Below are positions 28,462 to 40,439 of a DNA stretch of 64,000 nucleotides, in pieces; within the stretch, counting starts at the first letter, position 1; every line of letters starts with the position of its first letter. The DNA lies in assembly GCF_000165425.1 (NCBI RefSeq), contig NW_001798994.1, forward strand, positions 124,001 through 188,000, in the 5' to 3' direction. This DNA is from Paramecium tetraurelia (Eukaryota > Ciliophora > Oligohymenophorea > Peniculida > Parameciidae). Both the position numbers and the translations under genes were made by a program. The notes beneath the pieces are model-generated. The model was not told where the DNA came from. It worked only from the letters and a program-made list of their open reading frames with translations, and searched no databases.

Positions 28462-30366
28462 ATGGATAAATTCAGCATGGATGAGAAAACCCTTGATCTC
28501 CATATCTTCACTCCTGAAGAACCTAAATTGGGTCCATACACCTACCTAAATATCAATTACCTTCCTCATCTTGCTTCTCACATCATGCACAAGATATCTC
28601 ATAAAGAATTTTGCTCACTTATTGAGTTCGAACTGCAAACCTACTTACTAGAGCTAGCAATCTTGCCCCAGAGAAGCAAGACACTAAGGGAATTAACAAG
28701 TTTTGTAATCATGGAGATGAGACTCAGTTCTAAGTTTTGGATCCATGGAAGTGAAGCTTGGAATGAAGTGCAACTGCGTTTAAAGTTGCTGCACACTCTG
28801 GAACCAAATTGTACTCAGGAATAAGTGAAAAAGAGTGGAGGCAAGAAATCGTTATCAGAAATACTTTAAGATGCTCAAGCCCTCAGAAAATACTTGGCCT
28901 CTTTGGACTTTTCCAAGGTGGATTACAAGAGTGAATTCCTGAAGATTCCTGAAGTGATAGCCTTGGTCTCAGAATATGATCAAGCTAAGTATCAAATATC
29001 ATTTTAAAATTTAGTTCTCAAAACAAACAGTTATAGGCCATAGACTCCTACAATGAAATCATTCAATCCCTTGTGGAGTGCAAACAAAGAAAATATCAAT
29101 TGAAATTGCAATAACAAATTGATCATGTGAAGAATTAGCCTGTTGATCCAATGAGCAGAGTCACTTATGTTCAAAATAAAGAGACCAGATCTGCTAAGAC
29201 TGATCAGGTTTCATATAGAGATAAGAGGGCTCTGCTTAAGGAATAGTAAAAGCAGGATGTTGATGAAAGAAGAACTATATTTGTGCCAAATCAGGTGTAC
29301 TCCTATTCAAAGATTGATTTGGTGATTCTGCCCTACATATACAGGTTCATCTTTGGAGATAGTATTGAATTCACACCATAACATTTGAGAATTCAGAATT
29401 TAGTATTGTATTTGTGTTTGAGTGATCAGGAGAATTATAAGTAGAATAAATAGAAAAAGAACATCATCTTAGATGATTCTGCTGAATCCAAGACATCCAT
29501 TAAGTTGTTTTAGAAATATCTGGATCAATCAAAGGATAAATTGATGACTGATTTTGATTAGTACTGCAAAAATCAGAATATCAGTTTAAAGAATTACTTT
29601 TCCAGCACTCCTGCTAGTTATAGGAAGGAATTACTCCTAATCAGAAACATCCTTATCTTGTCACTCAGATTTGCCTAATAAATCTTAGGAATTGATTACA
29701 AATTTGAGGATCAGAAAATCGATTAGTTGGAATATGAGGAGGAGGAGAAGAACGATAAATCTAATAGTGCTTATTAAAGATGGAACAAGGCTGATATGTA
29801 GAATGAATACTACTATTTTAATGTGCTTGCACAATTAGAATTGTATTATGATATTCCTTTTGATTAATATGACGACATACTCAGAGTCTACAAGAACTAC
29901 ATCGAAATTGTATATACTTCCAAAAAGGAACATTTCAAGGAGTACTTTGGAATCCTCAAAACCAATAAGGATGGCCTCTTAGGATTGAAATCTTCTATGG
30001 AGTAAGTCAATTCTGCTATCGATGAGTATGTAAATTATATTAATGCTCCTAAAACTCAGTAGAAGAGGTAAGGCTAATTTTATGATTCTTAGATCCTACA
30101 TATATCATAGTGATAATAGGGAGGAATGGAAGGAAGAATAATATAAATAGTTCTTGGAGGGACTGCACAAATATTTTGAAATTGTAGTTAATAATAAGAA
30201 GATTGCCAAGTTTATGGGTGATGTCAACCCCAATCATGTCAGATTCATTAAAGGATAGTATTTGAGGGGGTTGAAGAAGAGAGCAAAGGAAAAGAATATT
30301 AACAGAAAGGAGTTGTTAAAATAGGATATAGAAAACTTTGATATTTCAATTTTTGAGAAGAAATGA
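28462..30366 (+). CDS. unrecognised 617-residue cytoplasmic protein
   Basis: Introns of 26 nt (near 28987) and 25 nt (near 30068) leave 617 residues ending at TGA 30364-30366. The protein starts MDKFSMDEKTLDLHIFTPEE, has aromatic and leucine-rich helical segments (HKEFCSLIEFELQTYLLELA), a Lys/Gln-rich middle and an acidic patch (EYEEEEKND). No membrane helix, signal peptide or known motif. It begins 39 bp after the eS12 stop on the same strand. Confidence 0.75.
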
Positions 30367-30387
30367 TTCTTAGAATATGTTTATTTA

Positions 30388-30700
30388 TCAACAAAGTTCC
30401 CCATCTGTGTGACCAACTATCTTGTCACAAACAGGACAATAATGCGTTTTCGAAGAACATTTCTACATGCAAAATGGCAATAGACCCAAGATGATTGTGC
30501 AAAAGCATAATATACAACACCATATAAATGTTGCTTTGCTATATGTATACTCTATTCTTGATATTCTTGGTTAGTTGCAGGTAAAACAATAGAATTCATA
30601 TGGTTCTGATCTTATAATACATGTTCATAATTTTATACATTCCATTCAATTTCGTTTTGTATTTGAAATTTATTTATGATTACACTACATTCTCATCCAT
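30388..30700 (-). CDS. LITAF-domain zinc membrane protein
   Basis: One 28-nt intron (30611-30638) gives 94 residues. The LITAF layout is complete: first knuckle EFYCFTCNQPRISR, a hydrophobic membrane-inserting stretch (WCCILCFCTIILGLLPFCM), then the second knuckle THYCPVCDKIVG. Family knowledge: LITAF/SIMPLE domains insert monotopically into endosomal or lysosomal membranes and hold one zinc. The N terminus is only about 25 residues and lacks the PPxY motifs of animal LITAF. It converges with the preceding gene (21 bp between stop codons) and diverges from the B-box gene with about 70 bp between starts. Confidence 0.88.
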
Positions 30701-30770
30701 CAAGTGTGAATGCTCTGACATTTTTGTATGAATAAATGAATTTATAAAATTTATAAAATATTATTTACAT

Positions 30771-31499
30771 ATGATCTCAGATGATACACAAAGAGTGAGT
30801 GAATGTATTAATCATAAACGATTACTTGAAGCATTCTGTACAGACTGTCACGTGTATCACTATTGAAATATGATAGATTGATCTGTCCAACATGTCTCAT
30901 GTTTGGAGATCACAAAGGACATTTGGTTGATTAGATGGACAAGGCAACAAAAGACTTAAGAGCATCAATGGATTAATCTGCAAGAAAAGGACTTTTGAAG
31001 TTGGAAAAAACAGAAACCGTACTTGTCGACATTAGACATACAAAACTCACATTTGAAGAATCAAAATAGAAAGTACTCAAGGAAATAGATTAAACTTTCA
31101 ATACAATATTCTAATTAATTAAATAGCGAAAAGATGAAGTAGTTAATTTGATCAATCAGCATTATGAAATACAAGTCAATAATATTGACACCTAAGAAAA
31201 AATTTGGATGGATAAACAATCTAGGGCTTATGATATTATTAAACTAGCTAGGTCATCTAATGATTATTAATTATTGGAGAAAGCAACATATATATTGGAA
31301 AGTATCTCTTGATTCTATAATAATAAAAGGCTTGGAGATATTGAGATAAACACCCACTTATAAAAATGTATACATTGTTAATTCTATTGACACCACTTTC
31401 AATACGAATAATATTTCATTAAATTTGTCATAGTTTTAGAAAGGATTGCAAAACTGGATCAAATTAGGTGAATCTGTCTTAATATAATTTAAATGTTGA
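30771..31499 (+). CDS. B-box zinc finger/coiled-coil protein
   Basis: Introns 30854-30876 (23 nt) and 31302-31329 (28 nt) give 225 residues. A single B-box near the N terminus: SECINHKRLLEAFCTDC, then LICPTCLMFGDHKGHLV with the C-x2-H...C-x2-C...C-x2-C...H-x2-H spacing. A coiled coil of about 100 residues follows (KLTFEESKQKVLKEIDQTF). No RING finger precedes it, so it is not a full TRIM protein. B-boxes mediate protein contacts. If the second intron were retained, translation would stop at 31312, 187 residues. Confidence 0.8.
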
Positions 31500-31526
31500 A
31501 AATTTGAATTATAATTATATTATATA

Positions 31527-32256
31527 ATGTTAAAGAAAAGATTTCTCTTCATTTTTGATTTTGATCACACTATCGTCGAGGATAACACAGATACATACAT
31601 TTGGAAATTGCTGCCAAATGGTCGCAAAAGTTTGCCTCCTTATTTTGAAAAAGAAAAAAATTGGAATAAATTTATGAGAAAGGTCTTGCAATTTTATTAT
31701 CACAATGACATAAGTGTTTAATAGGTCTAACATTGTTTGCAAGAAATACAATTAACACAAGGATTTGGAGAGTTGTTTGATTTCATTAGGTACATATCTA
31801 TTAATACATTTTCATAGAACAAATAAGGACCAAATTGAATGTATAATAGCCAGTGATTCAAATACATTTTTCATTGATTCCATCTTAGAAAAACGAAATC
31901 TTAAAGATGTCTTTGATAAAATTTATACTAATCCAGTCTAGATTATTGACGATTTCGAAATATCCATCTTCCCATATCATAAAAATGAGTGCAAATCAAC
32001 ATGTCCTAGAAATATGTGCAAAAGAACCATCATTTCAGATAATTATTAATTAAATAACTATGAAAAAGTGTGTTATTTTGGAGATGGCAAAAATGACTAT
32101 TGTCCAGGAACAATATTGAGGAAGGAGGACATTATTTTTGTTAGGAAAGGATATGCTTTAGAAAAGTTGATTCGTAAAAACGACTTAGAATGCGAGAAAT
32201 TCTATTTTGAGTCTGGAATATATTGTATTAATAGATTGAAAAATCTATTTTTTTGA
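31527..32256 (+). CDS. HAD-family phosphatase, PHOSPHO1/2 type
   Basis: One 28-nt intron near 31789 gives 233 residues. Motif I is FIFDFDHTIVEDNTD, holding the DxDxT/V nucleophile; motif III/IV is CYFGDGKNDYCP. The distance between them, the Cys-rich ECKSTCPRNMC segment and overall length match the PHOSPHO1/PHOSPHO2 (putative phosphatase) group, which act on phosphoethanolamine/phosphocholine or pyridoxal phosphate; the substrate here is not known. It follows the B-box gene by 27 bp on the same strand. Confidence 0.9.
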
Positions 32257-32400
32257 ATTTATTAATTATCTATATAACCTGATATACACAATCTTCTTAG
32301 AGGGAAATTGCTTTTTTTAAAGAAATTTGATCTGATGATTTATGGGCACTTCCATGATTTATTGATAGGTTAATAACAATATTATTATACATTTTAAATC

Positions 32401-33731
32401 ATGGATTAATAAAAACTTATAGATGAATCAATAACTTTAGATGTCTTATAACCAAAATTAAACAAGCTATATCTGGTGTGTTCAATTAATAGCAGAGAGC
32501 CATTTACAGATCCTGAAACTATTTAAACCGATTTCATTAGTAATTATGCTTCTTTTAATAACCTAAAGCACAAAAGAGTGAGACACTAATGGCCTTGAAG
32601 ATTCCAAAAATGTTTGCATATATAGGTCTAACAGGCACCAAAGCTGTCTAGAATAAATAGCATGAAGAATAACCAAATCAATTATTATGTTGTTTCAGAT
32701 TGTTGGATGTTGATACAATTATTGCTGGGTATATGGATGGAAGAATAGTTTAAAAACAGATAATGACGCAACGAATAATAAAAGAATTTAATCGTTAGAA
32801 TTAAGAGGCTATTATCAAGAAAAGACCCATAAAAATCCATATTTTTCAAAAATATTTTGCTACATTATTTTTAGAGGGAGTTGTCTGTATTTATCATTAA
32901 GAACATCAAATGTTCAAATTCCAAAATGAATATGAAAAATTCATTCGATTATCATTCTAATATCATAAAAAGCTAGGTAGCATTTTAATATTATATAAGT
33001 AAGTTAGAAGACCTTGAAAAATTTCGAAAGTGACCCCTCATTTCATTATCACTATTTAAATTATGGTGAATTTTCTAACTTTTAGTACTGTTAACTTAAG
33101 ATGAATCCATTATTTATATTTAGGTTTGAATCAATGTCTATAAATGATATTGAGATATTACCCTTTAGTCCTTTAGAACATCTAAACAAGCCAGAACAAA
33201 GAATGGAGAAGGGATTGTGTATAGCTTTGAGTGGACTAGATGGATATTTTAGATTATTGGATGTGATGAATAATAAACCATTGTTTTCATTTAAAACCGA
33301 GTGTTGTGGGATTTGTTCATTTTCATTTAATCCGAATTTTAGCAGTGTAAGTTGAGCTAGTTAAATAGGTTTGTTTAGGGGCCCAGGATGATTCTGCTTA
33401 TGTGATAAATTTTAATTCTAAAATTTCCTGGATACGTTTGGTGGGACATAACTCATTTATATCTAGAGGAGTATTCAGTTCGATAAGTGCAACAGAGTTC
33501 AGGATAATATGTGGATGTTATGATGGTACGATTTCAATAACAGATGTCGACTTAAATTAATTAAATCCAGAAAATAGTTTATTTGTGAAGGCATAAGAGA
33601 AAGAGAAAGCGTTATAAGTTAAGAACATTCAAAGTGTATCATAGGATGGAGTTGCAAACGTAGCAGAGTTTTAGAATTATATTGTTTGCATGAATTTTGA
33701 TGGAGTAATTAAAATTTTTCTATTGTAATGA
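32401..33731 (+). CDS. WD-like beta-propeller protein
   Basis: Three introns (32578-32600, 32999-33030, 33347-33368) give 417 residues. Blade-like repeats are seen: LLDVDTIIAGYMDGRIVQ, LEGVVCIYHQ, IALSGLDGYFRLLDVMNNK, IICGCYDGTISITDV and a closing strand MNFDGVIKIFLL. The pattern is WD-like though the WD dipeptide is degenerate. Such propellers are protein-binding platforms; I could not place the subfamily. The 3' end appears to overlap the antisense gene that follows. Confidence 0.72.
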
Positions 33732-34521
33732 TATTGGATAAATGGTTATTTCAAAATAAGAACTCCCTTCTCTTGATAGTAGATTGCCTTTACTGAATTT
33801 GGGTTGGTGTATCTTCGAATGAAATCCTGTAAGATAAGTTCTGAGTCTTTAATATCTGTGGCTGCATGATCATTTGCTTGTCTGCGAAATTCTGCATAAG
33901 GTTTCTTTGTAATCTTCATACCACCATACAAATCTTTTGATGTCTACATTAAATTCTATAGTTTTAACCTTCATGTTCCTATAAAATTTCATTTTCTTTA
34001 ACCAATTCCTATGCTCTCAATTGAACAAACTTATCAAACAAGTTCACCTCAGTGAGTTCTGATTTGTATTCTAAGTATATTTTGCCAAAGATCACGCACT
34101 ATACAATTGGGAAGAGGTATCGAAATGTTGTGAATTTAATTGTTTTGAGTTATCACATTGTAATTGTAAGCATAGAGAAACTAATCATCATTCAATTTAC
34201 ATACCAAATTCATTCCAAATGACTCTGCTTAGTATCTAAACTTATTATATTCGATTACAGGATAAGTCATATCATCTTCCCATTCAGCTAATAAATCATA
34301 TAAAATTGCGTATGGTCTTATGAACTGAGACAGAAGGCATTGAATGGTACCTTTGGTTGAGTTCATCCTGCTGTTTCAATCAATTCCACCTATTCTTTAT
34401 TAATTTTATAACGTTTCAAAAGAGCTTCTCTAAATGATTATTTATCATCATTTACCTGAATGGTTGTAAATTCTGATTTCTAAAGCTAAGCAAACTGATT
34501 ATAGTAAAATAAATTATCCAT
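33629..34521 (-). CDS. unrecognised protein, intron-rich model
   Basis: Frame is kept only by five or six introns of 22-34 nt between 34521 and 33930, giving 240-248 residues. Protein-like segments are YAILYDLLAEWEDDMTYPVI, KSELTEVNLFDKF and the last exon KPYAEFRRQANDHAATDIKD, DFIRRYTNPNSVKAIYYQEK. No family is recognised. The last exon has no TGA until 33629, about 100 bp inside the antisense WD-like gene, so either coding regions overlap tail to tail or the end is misread. Exon joins are inference. Confidence 0.5.
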
Positions 34522-34532
34522 TTATTTTATTT

Positions 34533-35537
34533 ATGAATAAACACCCATAACCAAAAAATCCTATCAATTGGTTAGATGAAATCAAACAAGCTTAAGATCC
34601 TGTATCACTTTCTAATCTATACATCAAAAATTTAAAAGAAGGTATTCATCTACATTATTCTTATTGAACTAAGAATACTCGAATCACAAAACAAATCATT
34701 AAAAACAACTTTAGGAGTTTACGATTTCGAAGCAGCAAAAAGACCATAATCAGCTATTGAAAAAATGGCTAACTCAAAAACCCACTAAATTGAATTAGGA
34801 TAAAAACCATCAGATTTTGCAAAATATCCGTAAATGCTGTATTCTCTAACATTCTTAGTACAAACTAAAAACTAAGCAATTTGTTTGTTGATGAGAGTGC
34901 CTTTGGTAGTTCGGCTGTTAGAATTGAATATATCAGAGAATTGGAATATTTGGTGGATGCATTAAAAAAATAGAATGCTCAGCTCCAAATTCAAATCTCA
35001 CTCAAAAAGCCTAATCTATAACGCAGTTTCATTGTTATACCCAAAAAGTATGAAGGTCATGATTGTTTGAATGATAAAACAATTATATCAAAATCAACTC
35101 TAGTGAAAGGAAGTAAATTTACAAAATCCAATGAAACGATGACAAAAAGTAAACTTAAACCTGATAATTCTCTTAAGGATAGGTAATCAGCACTTATTAC
35201 TTTAGATAAATCCAAAATTTAATTGAAGAAAAGAAACTCTTATAAAAAGAGGTGGCTCTGTACAAAGAAACTTTCAAAACCAGATAAAATAAACTAGAGG
35301 GATTCGATACTGACAAAATAATCAAGAAGTTCAATTAAAATTCAACTCTATATGGAGACAAATAGAAATAGCTTACACAGAGCAAGCATTCTGAAGAAAT
35401 AAAGGAGCAGTATTTATAGGGTTTAATGCAAGAGGCATTTTTACTACAATAATAATTATAGAGAATATAGGAGGAAAGTTAATACTTCGATCCCCATAAA
35501 AAATCTGAATATTGACAATATCATTTTCAAAAAGTGA
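34533..35537 (+). CDS. unrecognised basic protein
   Basis: Introns of 32 and 19 nt leave 317 residues. The N-terminal third is polar; a short helical segment follows (AVRIEYIRELEYLVDALKKQ), then a long region rich in Lys, Ser, Arg and Thr (KKRNSYKKRWLCTKKLSKPD). There is no known domain or membrane helix. Such a charge profile fits a nucleic-acid or microtubule binder, but that is a guess. Its start lies 11 bp from the start of the divergent neighbour, and its stop overlaps the stop of the convergent REEP gene by 11 bp. Confidence 0.6.
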
Positions 35538-36033
35538 ATTTTTAATTTAATTCCTCCAATTTTCTTTCTATGCCCTAAGAATACTTCTTGTATAGGATTT
35601 CTATTGATTATTACAATTTTTCTGCTCCACTTGAAAACAAGTATATAAAGACTGCGATTCTCAAAATGTAATAGAGAGTGTATGCTTGAATGTAATAAAG
35701 AATAATTTTGTGACTCAATACCACTAGCGAGTACATTATCCAATAAGTTATCCATTTCAACTGAGAGTCATCTAAAAATCATTAATAGTATATATTACAT
35801 ATTGAATTCAAGGCTTATAAGGTTTTAAAGGTTGGAAAACAAAATCCAATAAAGTCACTGATAAATTGCGGTTGAATATTTAAATAAATCAGCAACAGGG
35901 AAAAGGACAAATATAGCAAAGCTAGATAGCTTGGCCTTCTGAATCCCAGATAATGTGAGATCCCAATCAGGGTTTTTTCGTAATCACACGCCTCTAATCC
36001 AACAAAATTTATGAATTAATCAATTTATTACAT
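35527..36033 (-). CDS. REEP/TB2-DP1/HVA22 family ER membrane protein
   Basis: One 27-nt intron (35772-35798, containing an in-frame TGA) gives 159 residues, typical of the family. After EACDYEKTLIGISHYLGFRR come the paired hydrophobic hairpins: SYLALLYLSFSLLLIYL, the family hallmark DFIGFCFPTFKTLQALNS (compare IGFxYPAYxSxKAIES), then QLKWITYWIMYSLVVLS and YYILRIAVFIYLFSSGAEK, and a charged helical tail. Known role: wedge-shaped proteins that curve ER tubules. The family is only visible with the intron removed. Confidence 0.88.
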
Positions 36034-36284
36034 TACTTTAAATATTAATTATTGTTCAATTGAAATGTATACTATAAACTATAGAGTTTCACCTCCTTAT
36101 AATTATTGAGAGAGAGGGGAAGAAGTATAGAATTACTTGTTTGAAATGAATAGTATTGAAATTGCAGATTAATTTATGGTATCAAATATTATTAAATGAA
36201 AAGTTTATATTGGATATAGGGTGAAAAAGTAATTTATTACAGTAAATGCATTTTAATAAGGGGAAATGCAAATTAAAAAAAATG

Positions 36285-36652
36285 TCATCTGAACTTCAAA
36301 ACTGAATTCTTGTTTGGGGTTACAGTTGTTAATATTTTCTAAACATTCTGTAATTTGAATTACCTAATTGGAACTTGATTTTTAGAGCTCTTAAAAGGGA
36401 CTCCTTCCTGAAGATGATGAATTGCCTCCATTTCGCTTAATGTTCTTCATTGGAGTTGTGTAGGCAGTAAGCATTCCTTAAAATAATATGGGAAATTGCT
36501 GTACTTGTTTGGCTTTCCGTTAGATTTTCGCTAAAAATATGTGTTGGTTTCTCATCTTCAGCATCCTCTTCACGCACAACTTCCAAGTACTTGTAACTTT
36601 GTACAGGCAATTAAGAACTTTACGGACTCTAGTACTAGTTGTTAGGCATCAT
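36285..36652 (-). CDS. small unrecognised Ser/Asn-rich protein
   Basis: Two introns (36477-36504, 28 nt; 36339-36363, 25 nt) give 104 residues. The start MMPNNQYQSPQSSQLPVQSY is followed by an acidic segment (VVREEDAEDEKPTH) and a basic Ser-rich tail (KRNGGNSSSSGRSPF). No domain recognised. It diverges from the next gene with 25 bp between start codons. Confidence 0.6.
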
Positions 36653-36677
36653 TTTAATTAAAATTTGAATTATATTA

Positions 36678-37448
36678 ATGGATTATATGGAACTAAAGGA
36701 CTTAGATTTTTTGAAGTTTGTAAGAAACTTCTACAGATTACGCATGGCCACCAATGAAGAATACGATCCCCCATTTCATGAAGCCATCAATTATTATGCC
36801 AACTATTTGGAGCAGTTGACTTTGGATTATTGGGAAGACCTACTAATCAACTACAACATTTACAATTATCACTTTTAGTAATCATACTAGAAAATAAACA
36901 ATTCCAAACAAGATATAGAACTAAAGAAGTTCACAAATGTCTAGCTATTCAATCTCTATGATAAATTGATAGAATTTTATAAACTAAATATTAAGTCTGA
37001 CTTCATAATTGCATTATCTATTTGGTATCCTTCAATTTTTAGCATTTTGTCCTCTCAAGCACGTAAAGATCTTTCAGACAGAAGAGAGAATCTAACCTTA
37101 AAATATCTATCAAAAGAATTGACCAATATGCAGCAAAAACTAAAATTTGAGTTCTCCATCCATAAAATAGTTGACATCTCACACATGTTATTTTATGATG
37201 TTTTTTTCATTCAAACATTAAAGTAAACCCAACATAGCTAATTAATAGATAACCAATGCAAGCACATCATTAATTGTTGGATGTAATTGATGATGCATTC
37301 ATTCAATTCTTTTAAGAACAATACAATCTGGCAGAAATACAACAAAACACACAAGCAAAATGCCTATAGATTACAAAAAAGCAATAAGTGGACAAAGAAC
37401 CACTTAAAAAATTTAAATAAGATTGCCTACTTACAATCATGTAAATGA
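36678..37448 (+). CDS. unrecognised 256-residue protein
   Basis: A single intronless frame. The protein is helical and mixed in charge (KDLDFLKFVRNFYRLRMATN; QLTLDYWEDLLINYNIYNYH), with no membrane helix or motif I know. The C terminus is strongly basic. Codon use and composition resemble its neighbours, so I take it as a real gene. Confidence 0.62.
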
Positions 37449-38297
37449 GAATGAAGAATCATGAACAATACACAAAATTTATTAAACATTATTTAAAACT
37501 GTGAATTATACATATCATTCGAATTTTAAATAACATATGTATAAGATTTCATCAAAGATTTACGTTATTCATAAAATTGGTCTATCCCATATTGATATTA
37601 AATTTATTTAATCCTTTAAAATTATCTTAAATATTGAAAGTTTTGTATTTTTAAATTATTCTTTTAAGCTGAATCTTACTTTACAATTATTCCATTGACA
37701 TTTACAAATTTTGACTTATTTTTTATTTTTAATTAAAAATTTTCATAATTTGTTAATATTATAAGCTACTTGCTTTTAAGGAACCATTCTAAATTCTACA
37801 ATCATTTATGCCTTTATTTAAATTTAATTATTTTTAAATAATTTTTTTATTATGAATTCTTATATCTAGTTTTTCTATTATGTTTCCATCATTAATTCTC
37901 CTCAATATTGATGCTTTTCGAAAACTTAAATAATAACGACTTCTATGTATTTTTTCCACAGAAACAAGTTCCTCAAATTGTAATTAAGTTCTTAAATTTG
38001 GATAACAAGTAGGCAATTTGAATAATTTTAATTTCTAATTTAATATATTAATTTTAAGTATTAAAATAATTAAGAAGATTATAGTTATAATTAAGTAAGT
38101 TTTAATTTTGATAATTTTTATATTGCTCAATTTTCATTAAAACATTAAGGAATTCATGGAAAATTAGCAATATCATAGTTATACACGATTGTATAATCTC
38201 TTAAAATAACAACATTAATTTGTATATGATTTATATAACTATGCACTATTAACATTACATTAATATATATCAATCTTAAATTATCGGAAATCATAAT
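37449..38297. other. AT-rich stretch, no gene seen
   Basis: About 850 bp of extreme AT content with many short T and A runs on both strands. I found no frame with protein-like composition. Confidence 0.6.
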
Positions 38298-38546
38298 ATG
38301 AATTGTAAAAATACATTTGAAGAACAATCGACTAAGATATCCATTTTTGATTGGGATATTTTAGAGACTGACTTAGAAACTAATTGCTCGTCACCTAAAT
38401 AAGAAGGATTTATCAATTAGATTCAGAAACACAAATTCGTTATTGGAATTTCGAAACCAGAAGAATAAAGAATTGGACTATCTTCAATTAAAAAAAGCAA
38501 AATTACAATCAAAGGAATCTTAGGGATCTCTAATCTTTCTATTTGA
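38298..38546 (+). CDS. possible small protein (82 residues)
   Basis: ATG to TGA without introns: MNCKNTFEEQSTKISIFDWD and later HKFVIGISKPEEQRIGLSS. Its composition is more protein-like than the surrounding DNA, with several Trp, Cys, Gly and Pro codons, but nothing is recognised and it stands alone in a gene-poor stretch. It may be a gene remnant. Confidence 0.38.
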
Positions 38547-40439
38547 TTGACTACATATTTATTAGTATTTACAACAATTGTATTTTCTATCTTGAGTCAA
38601 TAATATTGTGTTGATTTCAGCCATTCTACAGAGCAATCTTCTGCATGATAGCAATTCTTATTTAAATCTCATGATTTCCACATTGGTGTGATCCAAAGTT
38701 ATATACTAATCAAAATCTAAATCGGACTCACTCTTATGTAAACCGAATAAATGAGATTGTTAATTAAATGAGGAATCTCCTAAATATAAGTCCACAAGTA
38801 TGTTCTTTTATTAATAACTTTGTTCAACTTGAAGAGGAAATATCAATTTATGAAATAAATATAAACTGTGTAATAATAAAGTGATTGTAATGTTTAGGCA
38901 AAAGTAAAATATTTTCCTTAAGCAAGTTTATACAATTTCACTGAAAGTAGTTGATATACCATCAAATACTTTTACAGCCTTTCATTATAGTTTTTAATAA
39001 TCCAGCTAAATTAATTAAATTCGTTTCTTATATTCAGAGCCTCATATAAAACAACCCCAGATTCTTAATCTATAAATGACAATCACTATTCCTCAAATGA
39101 ACTTAAATCTAAATAGGAATAATAAGTTAAGAACTTTCTGGAATCTCATTAAATCAATTTGGAATTTGAGTTTGATATTAACTCTCTTACTATACATTAA
39201 AACAACTATCCATTTCACAATTTTACTCTTTGTTTCAAAGAATAAATGTAATTTAAAGGTTTTTTTCAATAGAAATTAGTTTAACTTTTAATCCTCATGA
39301 CTCTAAATTGAAATGGATGTCCAAAATGTAGTTTTATTAACAAAAATATAGTTTAATATAAGTTAAAGTGGTGTAACCTGAAATTGACTTAGACTTTATA
39401 ATTTAATTAATATATTGTGATATTATAAATATAAAATAATAAACATAATTGAGCGAGGATAAATTCAAAGAAATCTAGCCTAATTATTACATATTGTATT
39501 AGATGTTCAATAACAGAATTCTAAAGCCAAATAGTGGGTTTTGATTTTTCTAAATTTTAAATCCAAAAACTATTTTTGGTCTATATAAATCCATAAACAA
39601 AAGCAGATGGTATTTACTTTAACATCTACGCTATTGTTATATTTCCATAATTAAAATTAGTGTCATATTTTGGCAATTAATTTAAGACAATTTATATATA
39701 TATAAATAATAATATCATCATTCATAACATATTAAAGTAAATTGAACAGTGTAATTAATTTTTAATGTTTATTTTATAATTTAGCTTGATTTTTATTTCA
39801 TCAGCAGTAATAAACGTATATTATACAACTAAAGTTCAAATATTCCATAAATATAAATATATTTAGACTAGAATAATACAAGTAACAAATTAATAAATGG
39901 TGAATATCCTATCCTGGTGAACGTTATAATATTTATACTGCCTTTATAGATCTTAATTATATGTAAAGTTTACAAATAAATTCAAATTGAATTAAATTAA
40001 TTAATAAATGGAAAAGATAATCTTAATTTGGAGTGATCCTATTATAATAATAATGATAAAGTGTTAACAAAGAATATATACAAAAGATTGCAGAGATTAA
40101 AAAAAAATAAAATCTATTTCATGAAAAATATCAAAGGAAAAAATATAAGGAGGCTAAATCTTATGTATTTTTTAATAACATTCTTTTATTAAAATGAGAA
40201 AGTTGAGCAATAGATCTTATTTTATGAATAAAATCAGTGATCACCTTAAAGAAATATCAGAAATCCCTTAGACATGAGATATTTAAATATCTTAATTATT
40301 CTATTTTGGTCATTGTGTTTAATGAATTTGAATTTATAAAACCAAGGATACAGATTTTCAAGTAAATTAGTTTAAAATATTCTAAGTTAAAAAGATTTAG
40401 ATAAAAATAGAATAGTGAATTTGTTCTTAACATTTAAGA
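38547..40439. other. gene-poor stretch of about 1.9 kb
   Basis: No supported gene on either strand. A minus-strand stretch around 38580-38800 (DHTNVEIMRFKQELLSCRRL) and a plus frame from 39076 give short protein-like strings but no domain. It may be an old gene remnant or simple spacer. Confidence 0.5.

Noticed and set aside
33629-34521. Calling this gene a pseudogene because of frame breaks
   Set aside because: All breaks can be explained by GT...AG introns of 22-34 nt, giving a whole codon count, so decay is not required.
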